64,000 nucleotides of DNA from Nitrospirillum pindoramense (GTDB lineage Bacteria; Pseudomonadota; Alphaproteobacteria; Azospirillales; Azospirillaceae). Of the stretch, positions 37,651 to 46,498 are shown piece after piece. The DNA is taken from the NCBI RefSeq assembly GCF_007827955.1, contig NZ_VITR01000002.1:1-64000 (forward strand), in the 5' to 3' direction. Numbering within the stretch: the stretch's first letter is position 1; every line of letters begins with the position of its first letter. A program made the position numbers and the translations under genes. The notes under the pieces are model-generated. The model was not told the DNA's origin. It saw only the letters and a program-made list of their open reading frames with translations, and did not search any database.

Positions 37651-38316
37651 ATGAGGACCACCCTGGATAGCCGCCTGCCCCTGATCCCCCAGCACCTCGA
37701 CCTCCAGTTCTTGCCGTCCGGCCGGATCTCCCACGGTGTTCCCGCCGTCCGCGGCCATTGGCTGGGGCGTCTGCTGCGCGGCGTGCGCGCCGGCGATGGA
37801 CGCCTGGTCATCAACCACGCCCATGTCAAGGATGCGCCCGCCACCCTGCGCCTAAGCAGCCCCGCCTTCGCCGAGGGCGGCGCCATTCCCCTGCGGCATG
37901 CCGGCGGCGGCCTGGGCGAAAACCTGTCGCCCGCCTTGAGCTGGACAGGGGTGCCCACCGGCACGGCGGCGCTGGTGCTGGTGGTCCAGGACCCGGACGC
38001 GCCCCTGCCCCGCCCGGCGACCCACCTGCTGGCCACCGACATCGCACCCACGCGCAAGACCTTCGATGAGGGCGAACTGTGCCCCCGGGTGGGCAACGGC
38101 GTCACCCTGGGCCGGGGCCTGTTCGGCCGGGTGGGATATGCCGGCCCCAGGCCCCTGCGCGGCCATGGCCCCCACCGCTATGTCTTCCAGCTGCTGGCCC
38201 TGGAGCACCCGCTGGCCCTGCCGGAACTGCCCAGCCTGGGCGACCTGCTGGCAGCCCTGACGCCCCAGACCGTGTTGGCCTGGGGCGCCCTGACAGGAAC
38301 GTTCGAGCGGGCTTGA
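37651..38316 (+). CDS. YbhB/YbcL-type phosphatidylethanolamine-binding-like protein
   Basis: The 221-aa protein belongs to the PEBP (Raf kinase inhibitor-like) family: LRLSSPAF near residue 66, LVVQDPDAPLPRPATH and GHGPHRYVFQLLAL are the conserved ligand-pocket motifs. There is no clear signal peptide, and an extension of about 60 residues precedes the family domain. GGGAGGAG stands before ATG 37651. Bacterial members have no settled role. The gene is divergent from the TetR gene with a shared palindrome, so its expression is likely controlled by that regulator. Confidence 0.87.
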   Translation: MRTTLDSRLPLIPQHLDLQFLPSGRISHGVPAVRGHWLGRLLRGVRAGDGRLVINHAHVKDAPATLRLSSPAFAEGGAIPLRHAGGGLGENLSPALSWTGVPTGTAALVLVVQDPDAPLPRPATHLLATDIAPTRKTFDEGELCPRVGNGVTLGRGLFGRVGYAGPRPLRGHGPHRYVFQLLALEHPLALPELPSLGDLLAALTPQTVLAWGALTGTFERA

Positions 38317-38371
38317 GGAAGCCAGGCCCGCGGATGCCGGCGCCCGGCACCTGAGGGAACAATAAAGACCC

Positions 38372-40816
38372 CTATTTCCCCGCTTGGTCGGCCGGCACGA
38401 CGAAGCTGTCCATGACCTTCTTCGTGCCGGAATGCTCGAAGTAGATTTCCAGCTTGTCGTTCTCCACCGCCTTAACCACGCCGTAGCCGAACTTCTGGTG
38501 GAAGACGCGGGCGCCGGGGCGGAAAGGGGCATCCGGCCGGGCGCGGGGGGTAACGTCCACGGCCGTGCCTTCGATCAGGCGGCCGGTGCGGTTACCCGCC
38601 GGCGCCTGGCGGCCCATGCGGTTGAAGCTGTCGCTGAAACTGTCGCTGCGAGCCCCCCAGGACGACCCACCCCGGCTGTAGCCGCCATCGTTGCCGCCCA
38701 TCCCGTGGCCCCCCATCCCCTGGCCCCAATGCCCTGAGGTCAGGCCGGGGTCGTTCTCCACCGTGATGTGCTCATCCGGCAGTTCGCCGATGAAGCGGGA
38801 CGGCAGGCTGGTGGACCAGGTGCCGTGGATGCGGCGGTTGGCGGCGTGGCTGATATAGACGCGCTTGCGGCCCCGGGTGATGCCCACATAGGCCAGGCGC
38901 CGCTCCTCCTCCAACCCGGCGATGCCATTCTCATCCAGGGTGCGCTGGCTGGGGAACACCCCCTCCTCCCAGCCGGGCAGGAAGACGACGTTGAACTCCA
39001 GCCCCTTGGCGCCGTGCAGGGTCATGAGCGAGACCTGGGCGGAATCCACCGTCTCCGCGTTCTCCATCACCAGGCTGACATGCTCCAGGAAGCCCAGCAG
39101 GTTCTCGAACTCGCCCATGGCGTTGACGAGTTCCTTGAGGTTTTCCAGGCGGCCCGGCGCCTCCGGCGTCTTGTCCTCCTGCCACATGCGGGTGTAGCCG
39201 CTCTCATCCAGGATGGCCTGGGCCAGGTCGGTGTGGCGCACGGTGTCCATCTGCGCCCGCCAGCGGGCGAAATCTTCCACCAGGCCGCGCAGGGTGCCGC
39301 GCACCTTGGGCTTCAGCTCATCCGTCTCGGTCAGGCGCCAGGTCGCCTCCAGCAGCGGCACGCCCAGGGCGCGGCTGGTCTGGTACAGCTGTTGGATGGT
39401 GGCCGGGCCGATGCCGCGCTTAGGCGTGTTGATGATGCGCTCGAACGCCAGATCGTCCGCCGGCTGGGCGACCACGCGCAGATAGGCCATGGCGTCGCGG
39501 ATTTCCAGGCGCTCATAGAAACGCTGGCCACCCACCACGCGATAGGGCAGCCCCAGGGTGATGAAACGCTCTTCGAACTCGCGGGTCTGGAAGCCGGCGC
39601 GCACCAGCACGGCCATCTGGTCCAGGCCCGTGCCCTTGCGCTGCAGCGCCTCCACCTCGTCACCCACCCAGCGCGCCTCGCTGTCGGCATCCCACAGGCC
39701 GCGCAGGCGCACCTTCTCCCCGCCCTCGGCCTCGGTCCACAGCGTCTTGCCCAGGCGGCCCTGGTTGTGGGCGATGACGCCGGCGGCGGCGCCCAGGATA
39801 TGGCCGGTGGAGCGGTAGTTCTGTTCCAGGCGGATGACCTTGGCGCCGGGGAAGTCCTGCTCGAACCGCAGGATGTTGCCCACCTCCGCCCCGCGCCAGC
39901 CGTAGATGGACTGGTCGTCATCGCCGACGCAGCAGATGTTGTGATGCCCCTGGGCCAGCAACCGCAGCCACAGATACTGCGCCACGTTGGTGTCCTGGTA
40001 CTCGTCCACCAGGATGTAGCGGAAGCGGCGGTGGTAATCCGCCAACACGTCCGAATGCGCCTGGAACAGGGTGATGTTGTGCATCAGCAGGTCGCCGAAG
40101 TCGCAGGCGTTCAGCGTGCGCAGGCGTTCCTGATACTGGCGGTAGAGGCTCAGCACCTTGCCGCCGGCGGCCTCGCCCGCGTCCTCGGGGCGCAGGCGGT
40201 CGGGCGGCAGGGCCCGGTCCTTCCACCGCTCGATGACCGACAGCAGCAGGCGGGCCGGCCACTTCTTGGCGTCCACGCCCTCCGCCTCCATCAGCTGCTT
40301 CAGCAGGCGCAGCTGGTCGTCGGTGTCCAGAATGGTGAAGCTGGAGGTCAGGCCCACCAGCTCGGCATGGCGGCGCAGGATGCGGGCGGCCAGGGCATGG
40401 AAGGTGCCCATCCACCAGCCCTCGGTATCGCCCCCGATCAGCGCGCCCACCCGCTCGCGCATTTCGCGCGCCGCCTTGTTGGTGAAGGTGACGGCCAGGA
40501 TGTTCCAGGGGCTGACGCGCCGGGTCATCAGCAGGTGGGCCAGGCGGGTGGTCAGGGCCCGGGTCTTGCCCGTGCCGGCACCGGCCAGCACCAGGACGGG
40601 ACCGTCCAGCGCCTCCACCGCCTCGCGCTGCGCCGGGTTCAGCGCGTCGAGATAGGCGGGCGACCAGCCGGGCGGTGGCGGCGGGGGTGGCGCTGGCGCC
40701 GGACGGGGGGCGGCGGCGGGCGTGGCAAAGGGTGCGCCCGCCTGGCGCCCATCCTTTTCAGGCTGGGCGGGCTTGGGCGGCGCTGGCGGGTCCAGACGGG
40801 AAAACAGATCGGTCAT
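38372..40816 (-). CDS. uvrD: UvrD/PcrA-type ATP-dependent DNA helicase
   Basis: The 814-aa superfamily I helicase unwinds DNA 3'-5' in nucleotide-excision and mismatch repair. Walker A is VLAGAGTGKTRAL, followed by AVTFTNKAAREM (motif Ia), DEYQDTN (II), CVGDDDQSIYGWRGA (III), RLEQNYRST (IV) and SLMTLHGAKGLEFNVVFLPG (V). A Pro/Ala-rich N-terminal extension of about 75 residues precedes the helicase core, and a Gly-rich linker precedes a C-terminal tail GARVFHQKFGYGVVKAVENDKLEI that resembles the PcrA RNA-polymerase-binding module. ATG 40816 was taken. Confidence 0.93.
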   Translation of the reverse strand: MTDLFSRLDPPAPPKPAQPEKDGRQAGAPFATPAAAPRPAPAPPPPPPPGWSPAYLDALNPAQREAVEALDGPVLVLAGAGTGKTRALTTRLAHLLMTRRVSPWNILAVTFTNKAAREMRERVGALIGGDTEGWWMGTFHALAARILRRHAELVGLTSSFTILDTDDQLRLLKQLMEAEGVDAKKWPARLLLSVIERWKDRALPPDRLRPEDAGEAAGGKVLSLYRQYQERLRTLNACDFGDLLMHNITLFQAHSDVLADYHRRFRYILVDEYQDTNVAQYLWLRLLAQGHHNICCVGDDDQSIYGWRGAEVGNILRFEQDFPGAKVIRLEQNYRSTGHILGAAAGVIAHNQGRLGKTLWTEAEGGEKVRLRGLWDADSEARWVGDEVEALQRKGTGLDQMAVLVRAGFQTREFEERFITLGLPYRVVGGQRFYERLEIRDAMAYLRVVAQPADDLAFERIINTPKRGIGPATIQQLYQTSRALGVPLLEATWRLTETDELKPKVRGTLRGLVEDFARWRAQMDTVRHTDLAQAILDESGYTRMWQEDKTPEAPGRLENLKELVNAMGEFENLLGFLEHVSLVMENAETVDSAQVSLMTLHGAKGLEFNVVFLPGWEEGVFPSQRTLDENGIAGLEEERRLAYVGITRGRKRVYISHAANRRIHGTWSTSLPSRFIGELPDEHITVENDPGLTSGHWGQGMGGHGMGGNDGGYSRGGSSWGARSDSFSDSFNRMGRQAPAGNRTGRLIEGTAVDVTPRARPDAPFRPGARVFHQKFGYGVVKAVENDKLEIYFEHSGTKKVMDSFVVPADQAGK

Positions 40817-41037
40817 GATGGGAACATATATAGCACACGCGCCGCCCGCGTCTGCCCCCGCGTGGGGTCGGTCGGGCAGGCTACCCCATCCGCCGGAAGG
40901 ACGCCCCGGCGAAAGCCAGAGCACCTATCCCGTTGCACAAGTGGTTCATATGGTGGAAAGATGAGGGTCGACGTGATGAAGCCCTTCGTCCGGCCCATGC
41001 TGTATGGGCGGCGGCCGGCGAAGCGGGGAGTGAACCG

Positions 41038-41394
41038 ATGAACCTGCGCTTGAACGATACCAAGACGCTGCAAGCGATCGGCATCCTGGCCGATGTCCTG
41101 GACGACCTGTCCGGGCCGGAGCGGTTGGAATGTCTCATGGCGGCCAACGCCTTGCGCCAGGTTCTGGAAACCCGATCGGAAAACGCGCTGGTCTTCGCCC
41201 GGGAAGCGTTCGAGTCGCTGGAGCCCGACGTGCGCCGGCAAATCCAGACCGACGCGACGGAGGCGGCGGTCAAGGTGGTGTCCACCACCCGGTCGCCCGG
41301 CACGCTGCGCGCCACCCGTGACCGCAAATCCACCGGCAGCGCCTTCCTGGATGCCATCAACGCCGGCGGCATGAAGACCGAGCGCAAGTGGTAA
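41038..41394 (+). CDS. Small hypothetical protein
   Basis: The 118-aa product begins MNLRLNDTKTLQAIGILAD at ATG 41038, with GGGAG eight bases upstream; the upstream 35 codons of the frame have no support. It is hydrophilic, probably helical (LMAANALRQVLETRSENALVFAREAFESL), and ends with a basic tail ending KTERKW. No domain, cysteine motif or signal peptide is seen and I do not recognise the family. It is divergent from uvrD and convergent with the diguanylate cyclase gene. Confidence 0.6.
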   Translation: MNLRLNDTKTLQAIGILADVLDDLSGPERLECLMAANALRQVLETRSENALVFAREAFESLEPDVRRQIQTDATEAAVKVVSTTRSPGTLRATRDRKSTGSAFLDAINAGGMKTERKW

Positions 41395-41447
41395 GGACGC
41401 GCCTTCGCGCCTAGAATGCCCTATCGGCTGGCGGCCCCGCCGGCCTC

Positions 41448-42566
41448 TCAGACAAACGCCGCCTCGCCCGCGTGGACATGCGCCCGCACCTGGTTGCGGC
41501 CTTCATGCTTGGCGACGTACAGCGCCTCATCCGCGCGTTGGATGAAGCGGCCCAGCGATTCGCCCGGCTCATACAGCGCGACGCCCACGGACAGGGTGAT
41601 ATTGCCGATGGGGGCGCCGGACGTGCGCTTCACGATGCGGCGGTTGGCGATGGTGGCCCGGGTCTTCTCGGCAAAGGCCAGCGCCTCGTCCAAGGTGCAC
41701 TCCGGCATGACGATGGCGAATTCCTCGCCGCCGAACCGGGCGGCGGTATCCCGGCCGCGTACCGAGTCCTTCAGGGTGCGTCCCACCAGCTTCAGCACCT
41801 GATCGCCCACGACATGGCCATGGTTGTCATTGAACTTCTTGAAGAAGTCGATGTCGATCATCAGCAGGCACAGCGGGCGCCCATCCTCCATGGCGGCGGC
41901 GGCGGCCTCACGCAGGGCCTGGTCGAACTGCTTGCGGTTCGCAAGCTCCGTCAGCGCGTCGGTCATGGCCTCGCGCCGGACGGTATCCAGATCCCGGCGC
42001 ATATTCTCCAGCTGGTGCGCGCTGTCGGTCAGCTGGGTTTGCAGGAACTGGTTACGCACGGCGACACGCTGCGCCTGCTCCGTCATCACGCGGATGATGC
42101 CGCGCAACTGGGCCAGCGTGTCCGACAGTTCGGCCTGGCCTTGGAACGTCTTGAGCGCCGCGCCGAAATTGCCGGCATCATTACCCGCGGTGGACAGGGT
42201 GCTGGCGATGCCGGCCAGGGCCTCGGTCAGCTTGTCACCGATCTCCTGCATCGCCTGGAGTTCGCCGTCGGCGGCGAAGAACTTATGGTACAGATCACCG
42301 CACCGCGCCTCGGTGAAAGGCAGGCCATTGCTGGCGATGATATCGACGGCGCGGATCAGGTCCGGATAGCGACCGCTGTAATAAGCGTACCAGACGGTGA
42401 AGTTGTGGGGATGCGGGGCCACCGCCTCGGCGCGCATGCGATCCATCGCCTGCTGGGCGAGCTGGCCTGCAGCCTGGGGTCCCTCCGCGAACAGCACGTA
42501 CTCTCCCGCCATCTGTGAGTGGGCTGGCCAAAGGGCCAGGGCGCCGGTCCTCTCGACCGCCCCCAT
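41448..42566 (-). CDS. Diguanylate cyclase (GGDEF)
   Basis: The 372-aa cytoplasmic protein has an N-terminal helical region of about 190 residues including PHNFTVWYAYYSGRYPDLIRA, then a GGDEF domain. The catalytic motif is GGEEF (279-283), and RGRD (270-273) is an intact I-site (RxxD five residues upstream), so cyclic-di-GMP product inhibition is expected. It has no membrane segment or known sensor domain; the N-terminal region probably receives the input. Start ATG 42566 follows TATGGGG; ATG 42512 is an alternative. No EAL domain is present. Confidence 0.92.
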   Translation of the reverse strand: MGAVERTGALALWPAHSQMAGEYVLFAEGPQAAGQLAQQAMDRMRAEAVAPHPHNFTVWYAYYSGRYPDLIRAVDIIASNGLPFTEARCGDLYHKFFAADGELQAMQEIGDKLTEALAGIASTLSTAGNDAGNFGAALKTFQGQAELSDTLAQLRGIIRVMTEQAQRVAVRNQFLQTQLTDSAHQLENMRRDLDTVRREAMTDALTELANRKQFDQALREAAAAAMEDGRPLCLLMIDIDFFKKFNDNHGHVVGDQVLKLVGRTLKDSVRGRDTAARFGGEEFAIVMPECTLDEALAFAEKTRATIANRRIVKRTSGAPIGNITLSVGVALYEPGESLGRFIQRADEALYVAKHEGRNQVRAHVHAGEAAFV

Positions 42567-42701
42567 CTACCCCATAAGAATAAGTCACAAACCGCCAAGG
42601 TTGCCAATAAGGGAAAGCGGGCGGTGCGGCCTTATCCAAAATTGTCAGCCGGGCACTCGGGCTACCCGGCAAAGGGTGCGGCCGAGAAATCATCTGCGGC
42701 C

Positions 42702-42752
42702 GCTAAAGAAACAGGCCCGCGCCTGGGGACCGTCCCCGGGCGCGGGCCTGTG
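42702..42752 (-). terminator. Terminator of the short chemoreceptor-like gene
   Basis: ACAGGCCCGCGCC (42711-42723) pairs with GGCGCGGGCCTGT (42739-42751), and the interior GGGGA/TCCCC extends the stem. On the minus strand TTTCTTT follows. It ends the gene stopping at 42791. Confidence 0.9.
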
Positions 42753-42790
42753 AATACAGGGCGACTCTTTCCAGGCCGCTCGGAACCTTG

Positions 42791-43138
42791 TCAGGCGGAG
42801 GTGATCGCCCGTTCCACCAGCTGGCCCAGGTGCTGGGTGCGCTTGGTCAGGCTCTGCAGCACGGCGGAGATTTCCGCGGTGGCGGCGGCGGTCTGGCCCG
42901 ACAGGTTCTTCACTTCACCGGCCACGACGGCGAAACCCTTGCCGGCCTCACCCGCGCGCGCCGCCTCGATGGTGGCGTTCAGCGCCAACAGGTTGGTCTG
43001 CTTGGCGATGGCGTCAATCTGCTGGGCGACGGTGCCCACCTTCTCGATCTCGGCGCGCAGGCCTTCCAGTTCCCGGCTGATTTCCTGGAGGGCGGAGGAC
43101 AACTCGGTCTTCGACAGACTGGTGGGCGTGGAGCTCAT
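42791..43138 (-). CDS. Mini chemoreceptor-like protein: signalling tip only
   Basis: This 115-aa protein has no membrane segment, HAMP or sensor region. It consists of a heptad-rich helix ([23 protein letters not shown]), the chemoreceptor hairpin-tip sequence [20 protein letters not shown] and a short return helix ([21 protein letters not shown]). The tip is the part that contacts CheA and CheW in full-length receptors, so this could bind or compete for the chemotaxis complex. AGGTG before ATG 43138 and its own strong terminator argue that it is a real gene and not a fragment of a longer receptor. Confidence 0.8.
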   Translation of the reverse strand: MSSTPTSLSKTELSSALQEISRELEGLRAEIEKVGTVAQQIDAIAKQTNLLALNATIEAARAGEAGKGFAVVAGEVKNLSGQTAAATAEISAVLQSLTKRTQHLGQLVERAITSA

Positions 43139-43251
43139 CGATGGCACCTGAGGGTTGAATGAGTGTCGCTGAACGGTGGCCGGGTATCCCTGCCGGGACG
43201 GCCAAGCCGGTGCTTTCTAATACCACAGAAGAACAGGAGCCGGGACGCACA

Positions 43252-43281
43252 AAATCGGACCATATGCATATGGTCCGATTT
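43252..43281. promoter_or_regulatory. 30-bp perfect palindrome
   Basis: The left half AAATCGGACCATATG (43252-43266) is followed immediately by its exact reverse complement (43267-43281). It lies beyond the serA terminator and 114 bp upstream of the mini chemoreceptor gene. The most likely role is a protein-binding operator; a factor-independent terminator is possible but T-runs are short. Confidence 0.75.
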
Positions 43282-43324
43282 ATTTGGTTCGGAGCCGGAA
43301 TGATCAAGGGATGGACGACCGGAC

Positions 43325-43367
43325 CAAAAGAAAAGCCGCCCCGGGCGGTCGTGCCCGGGGCGGCTTT
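43325..43367 (-). terminator. Terminator after serA
   Basis: AAAGCCGCCCCGGGC (43332-43346) pairs perfectly with GCCCGGGGCGGCTTT (43353-43367) around six bases. On the minus strand the tail reads TTTTCTTTT. It closes the serC-serA operon. Confidence 0.92.
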
Positions 43368-43389
43368 CCATGGTCCCGTCAGCGGGGCC

Positions 43390-44973
43390 TTAGGCTTGGA
43401 AACGCAGCGCCTTGGCGCGCACCACGCTGGGCAGGCCCTGGATGCGTTCCAGCAGGGCGTCGTTGACCTCCTGGTCCACGGACACCAGCGCGATGGCGTT
43501 GGCGCCGGCCTCGGTGCGGCCCAGGTGGAAGGTGGCGATGTTCACCCCGGCGTCGCCCAGGGTCGTGCCCAGCTTGCCGATGAAGCCGGGCTTGTCCTCG
43601 TTGCGGATGAACAGCATGTGCTCACTCAGTTCGGCTTCGACCGGCACTTCCTCGATCTGAACGATGCGGGGCTTCTCACCGCCGAACAACGTACCGGCCA
43701 CGGTGCGGGTCGCGCGCTCGGTCTGCACCACCACGCGAATCAGCGTCTGGTAGTCGGCGGCCTCCTCACGCTTGGTTTCCGCCACCTTGATGTCCCGTTC
43801 GCGAGCGATCACGGGGGCGTTGACCATGTTGACTGACGCCAGCAGCGGCGACAGCAGGCCCATGAGGACGATGGCGGTCAGCGGACGGGTGTTCAGGTCG
43901 GCGACCTGTCCCTCATACTCCACCGTCACCGACTTCAGGCCGGTCTCGGTGATCTGGCCGGCGAAGCCGCCCAGCTGCTCGGCCAGCTTCATATAGGGCT
44001 TCAGCTTGGGCGCGTCTTCGGCGGAGACCGACGGCATGTTCAGCGCGTTGACCACGGCGCCGGTCACCAGGAAGTCGGACATCTGCTCGGCCACCTGCAG
44101 GGCCACGTTCTCCTGCGCCTCGGTGGTGGAGGCGCCCAGGTGCGGCGTGCAGATGATCTTCTCATTGCCGAACAGGATGCTTTCCTTGGCCGGCTCTTCA
44201 GCGAACACATCCAGGGCGGCACCGGCGACATGGCCGCTGTCCAGCGCCGCCTTCAGGTCGGCCTCGACGATCAGGCCGCCGCGGGCGCAGTTGATGATCC
44301 GCACACCGGGCTTGGTCTTGGCCAGGGCCTTGGCGTCCAGGACATTGCGGGTGGCGTCGGTCAGCGGCGTGTGCAGGGTGATGAAGTCGGCGCGGCGCAG
44401 CAGCTCATCCAGCTCCACCTTCTCGACGCCCAGGTCCTGGGCGCGCTCGGCCGACAGGAAGGGGTCGAAGGCGACGACGCGCATCTTCAGGCCGACGGCG
44501 CGGTCGGCGACGATGGAACCGATGTTGCCGCAGCCGATGACGCCCAGCGTCTTGCCGTACAGCTCGACGCCCATGAAGCGGTTCTTTTCCCACTTGCCGG
44601 CGTGGGTGGAGGTGTTGGCGGCCGGGATTTCACGGGCCAGCGCGAACATCATGGCGATGGCGTGCTCGGCGGTGGTGATGGAATTGCCGAACGGGGTGTT
44701 CATGACCACCACGCCATGGGCGGTGGCGGCGGGCACGTCCACATTGTCGACGCCGATGCCGGCGCGGCCGACCACCTTCAGGTTGGTGGCGACGGCCAGG
44801 ACTTCCTTGGTGACCTTGGTGGACGAGCGGATGGCCAGGCCATCGTACTTGCCGATGATGGCCTTCAGCTCATCGGGCTTCAGGCCGGTGATGACGTCGA
44901 CCTCGACGCCGCGCTCCTTGAAAATCTCGACGGCGCGGGGGCTCAGGCTGTCCGAAATAAGAACCTTGGGCAT
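43390..44973 (-). CDS. serA: D-3-phosphoglycerate dehydrogenase
   Basis: The 527-aa enzyme oxidises 3-phosphoglycerate to 3-phosphohydroxypyruvate, the first step of serine synthesis. LGVIGCGNIGSIVADRA is the NAD-binding motif, and INCARGGLIVEADL and TPHLGASTTEAQ hold the catalytic Arg/Glu/His region. The long type has an intervening domain and a C-terminal ACT domain (VEAELSEHMLFIRNEDKPGF), which usually mediates serine feedback. Start ATG 44973 has AAGGAT upstream. It follows serC on the same strand after 116 bp that contain a GGCGCCGCC hairpin at 45003-45042. Confidence 0.96.
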   Translation of the reverse strand: MPKVLISDSLSPRAVEIFKERGVEVDVITGLKPDELKAIIGKYDGLAIRSSTKVTKEVLAVATNLKVVGRAGIGVDNVDVPAATAHGVVVMNTPFGNSITTAEHAIAMMFALAREIPAANTSTHAGKWEKNRFMGVELYGKTLGVIGCGNIGSIVADRAVGLKMRVVAFDPFLSAERAQDLGVEKVELDELLRRADFITLHTPLTDATRNVLDAKALAKTKPGVRIINCARGGLIVEADLKAALDSGHVAGAALDVFAEEPAKESILFGNEKIICTPHLGASTTEAQENVALQVAEQMSDFLVTGAVVNALNMPSVSAEDAPKLKPYMKLAEQLGGFAGQITETGLKSVTVEYEGQVADLNTRPLTAIVLMGLLSPLLASVNMVNAPVIARERDIKVAETKREEAADYQTLIRVVVQTERATRTVAGTLFGGEKPRIVQIEEVPVEAELSEHMLFIRNEDKPGFIGKLGTTLGDAGVNIATFHLGRTEAGANAIALVSVDQEVNDALLERIQGLPSVVRAKALRFQA

Positions 44974-45089
44974 GGCTCTCTGATCCTTCTAGAGGATGGG
45001 TCGGCGCCGCCGCTCGATGGAGTCCAGGTGCAGGGCGGCGCCAAGCCGTTATGTCTCGGGAATAGGCGTTAAGACGCTAAAGGCGCGCT

Positions 45090-46259
45090 TCAGGCGACCA
45101 GTTCGGCCGCGACCGTGGCATAGGCCCAGTCGATCCAGGGCAGCAGCGCCTGGATGTCCGACCGCTCCACCGTGGCGCCGCCCCAAATGCGCAGGCCCGG
45201 GGGGGCGTCGCGGTAGGCGCCGGCGTCCAGCGCCACGCCTTCCTTTTCCAGTAGGGACGCCACCTTCTTCGCCACTTCGGCCTGGATTTCCGGCGTCTGG
45301 CCGGCCAGCTTCGGATCGGCGAACTTCAGGCAGATGGAGGTGCAGGAGCGGGTGGCGGGCACCTCGGCCAGGAAGGCCGCGGTGGTGCCGGCGGCAACCC
45401 AATCGGCCACGGCGGCCAGGTTGCTTTCGGAGCGCTCGATCAGGCCCTTCAAGCCGCCCACGGCCTCGGCCCAGCGCAGGCCGTCCAGGGCGTCTTCCAC
45501 CGCCAGCATCGAGGGGGTGTTGATGGTTTCGCCCTTGAAGATGCCTTCGACGATCTTGCCGTCCTTGGTCATGCGGAAAATCTTGGGCAGCGGCCAGGCC
45601 GGCTTGTAGCTTTCCAGGCGGGCGACGGCGCGGGGGCTCAGCACCAGCATGCCGTGCGCCGCCTCACCGCCCAGCACCTTCTGCCAGGACCAGGTGACCA
45701 CATCCAGCTTGTCCCAGGGCAGATCCATGGCGAACGCGGCGGAGGTCGCGTCGCAGATGGTCAGGCCTTCGCGGTCGGCCGCGATCCACTCACCATCGGG
45801 CACCCGCACACCGGAGGTGGTGCCGTTCCAGGTGAAGACCACGTCGTTCTTGAAATCGACCTGCGTCAGGTCCGGCAGCTTGCCGTAGCCGGCGGTGAAG
45901 GTGCGGGCGTCGGCCAGCTTCAGCTGCTTCACGACGTCGGTCACCCAATCCTTGCCGAAGCTTTCCCAGGCGACCATGTCGACGCCACGGGCGCCCAACA
46001 GGGACCACAGGGCCATTTCCACGGCGCCGGTGTCGGAGGCCGGGACGATACCGATGCGGTAATCAGCCGGGATGTTCAGCAGGGCGCGGCTGCGGTCGAT
46101 GACCTCTTGCAGCTTGGCCTTGCCGGGCTTGGACCGGTGCGAGCGGCCCACCAGGGCGCCCTTCAAGGCTTCCAGCGTCCAACCCGGACGCTTCGCGCAA
46201 GGACCAGAGGAGAAATTCGGATTCGACGGCCGGCTCTCGGGCTTCGGCGGTACGGTCAT
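45090..46259 (-). CDS. serC: Phosphoserine aminotransferase
   Basis: The 389-aa PLP enzyme transfers the amino group from glutamate to 3-phosphohydroxypyruvate. The family segments are [16 protein letters not shown] near the N-terminus, [30 protein letters not shown], and [17 protein letters not shown] with the PLP lysine. It is the long alphaproteobacterial type. It forms an operon with serA downstream. A strong promoter and a short leader with two hairpins lie just upstream, the second covering the ribosome site. Confidence 0.95.
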   Translation of the reverse strand: MTVPPKPESRPSNPNFSSGPCAKRPGWTLEALKGALVGRSHRSKPGKAKLQEVIDRSRALLNIPADYRIGIVPASDTGAVEMALWSLLGARGVDMVAWESFGKDWVTDVVKQLKLADARTFTAGYGKLPDLTQVDFKNDVVFTWNGTTSGVRVPDGEWIAADREGLTICDATSAAFAMDLPWDKLDVVTWSWQKVLGGEAAHGMLVLSPRAVARLESYKPAWPLPKIFRMTKDGKIVEGIFKGETINTPSMLAVEDALDGLRWAEAVGGLKGLIERSESNLAAVADWVAAGTTAAFLAEVPATRSCTSICLKFADPKLAGQTPEIQAEVAKKVASLLEKEGVALDAGAYRDAPPGLRIWGGATVERSDIQALLPWIDWAYATVAAELVA

Positions 46260-46263
46260 GATG

Positions 46264-46302
46264 CTATTCCTTGCAGAATAGTTGCGCCTCGTTGGGGAGG
46301 CG
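46264..46302 (-). ncRNA. Candidate serC leader RNA (two hairpins)
   Basis: On the minus strand the roughly 50-nt leader contains CGCCTC paired with GAGGCG (46302-46297 with 46290-46285), then CTATTC paired with GAATAG (46281-46276 with 46269-46264). The second hairpin includes the AAGGA Shine-Dalgarno of serC, so folding could block translation. Position and organisation agree with the serC RNA motif described upstream of serC-serA in alphaproteobacteria (as I recall it; I could not run a model). Confidence 0.65.
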
Positions 46303-46315
46303 TGTCCCGCTGCGG

Positions 46316-46344
46316 ACCTTATGGGCGCCGCGCAAGAACGTCAA
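46316..46344 (-). promoter_or_regulatory. sigma70-type promoter of serC-serA
   Basis: On the minus strand TTGACG (46344-46339) and TAAGGT (46321-46316) are 17 bp apart. Transcription from about 46309 gives a leader of some 50 nt that begins just before the first leader hairpin. Confidence 0.75.
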
Positions 46345-46498
46345 TCATGACGACATGGCGACGACACATTGCTGCCATGTCCGAATGCAACGCGAAACAT
46401 CCTTTCGGATAAGGCGGCTGCAGCGGCTTTACCCGGTGATCAAGCGCCTCAACCTCCCGCCCCCACCGGACGCGGCCGCCGCTCGAGGAAACAGGGAA

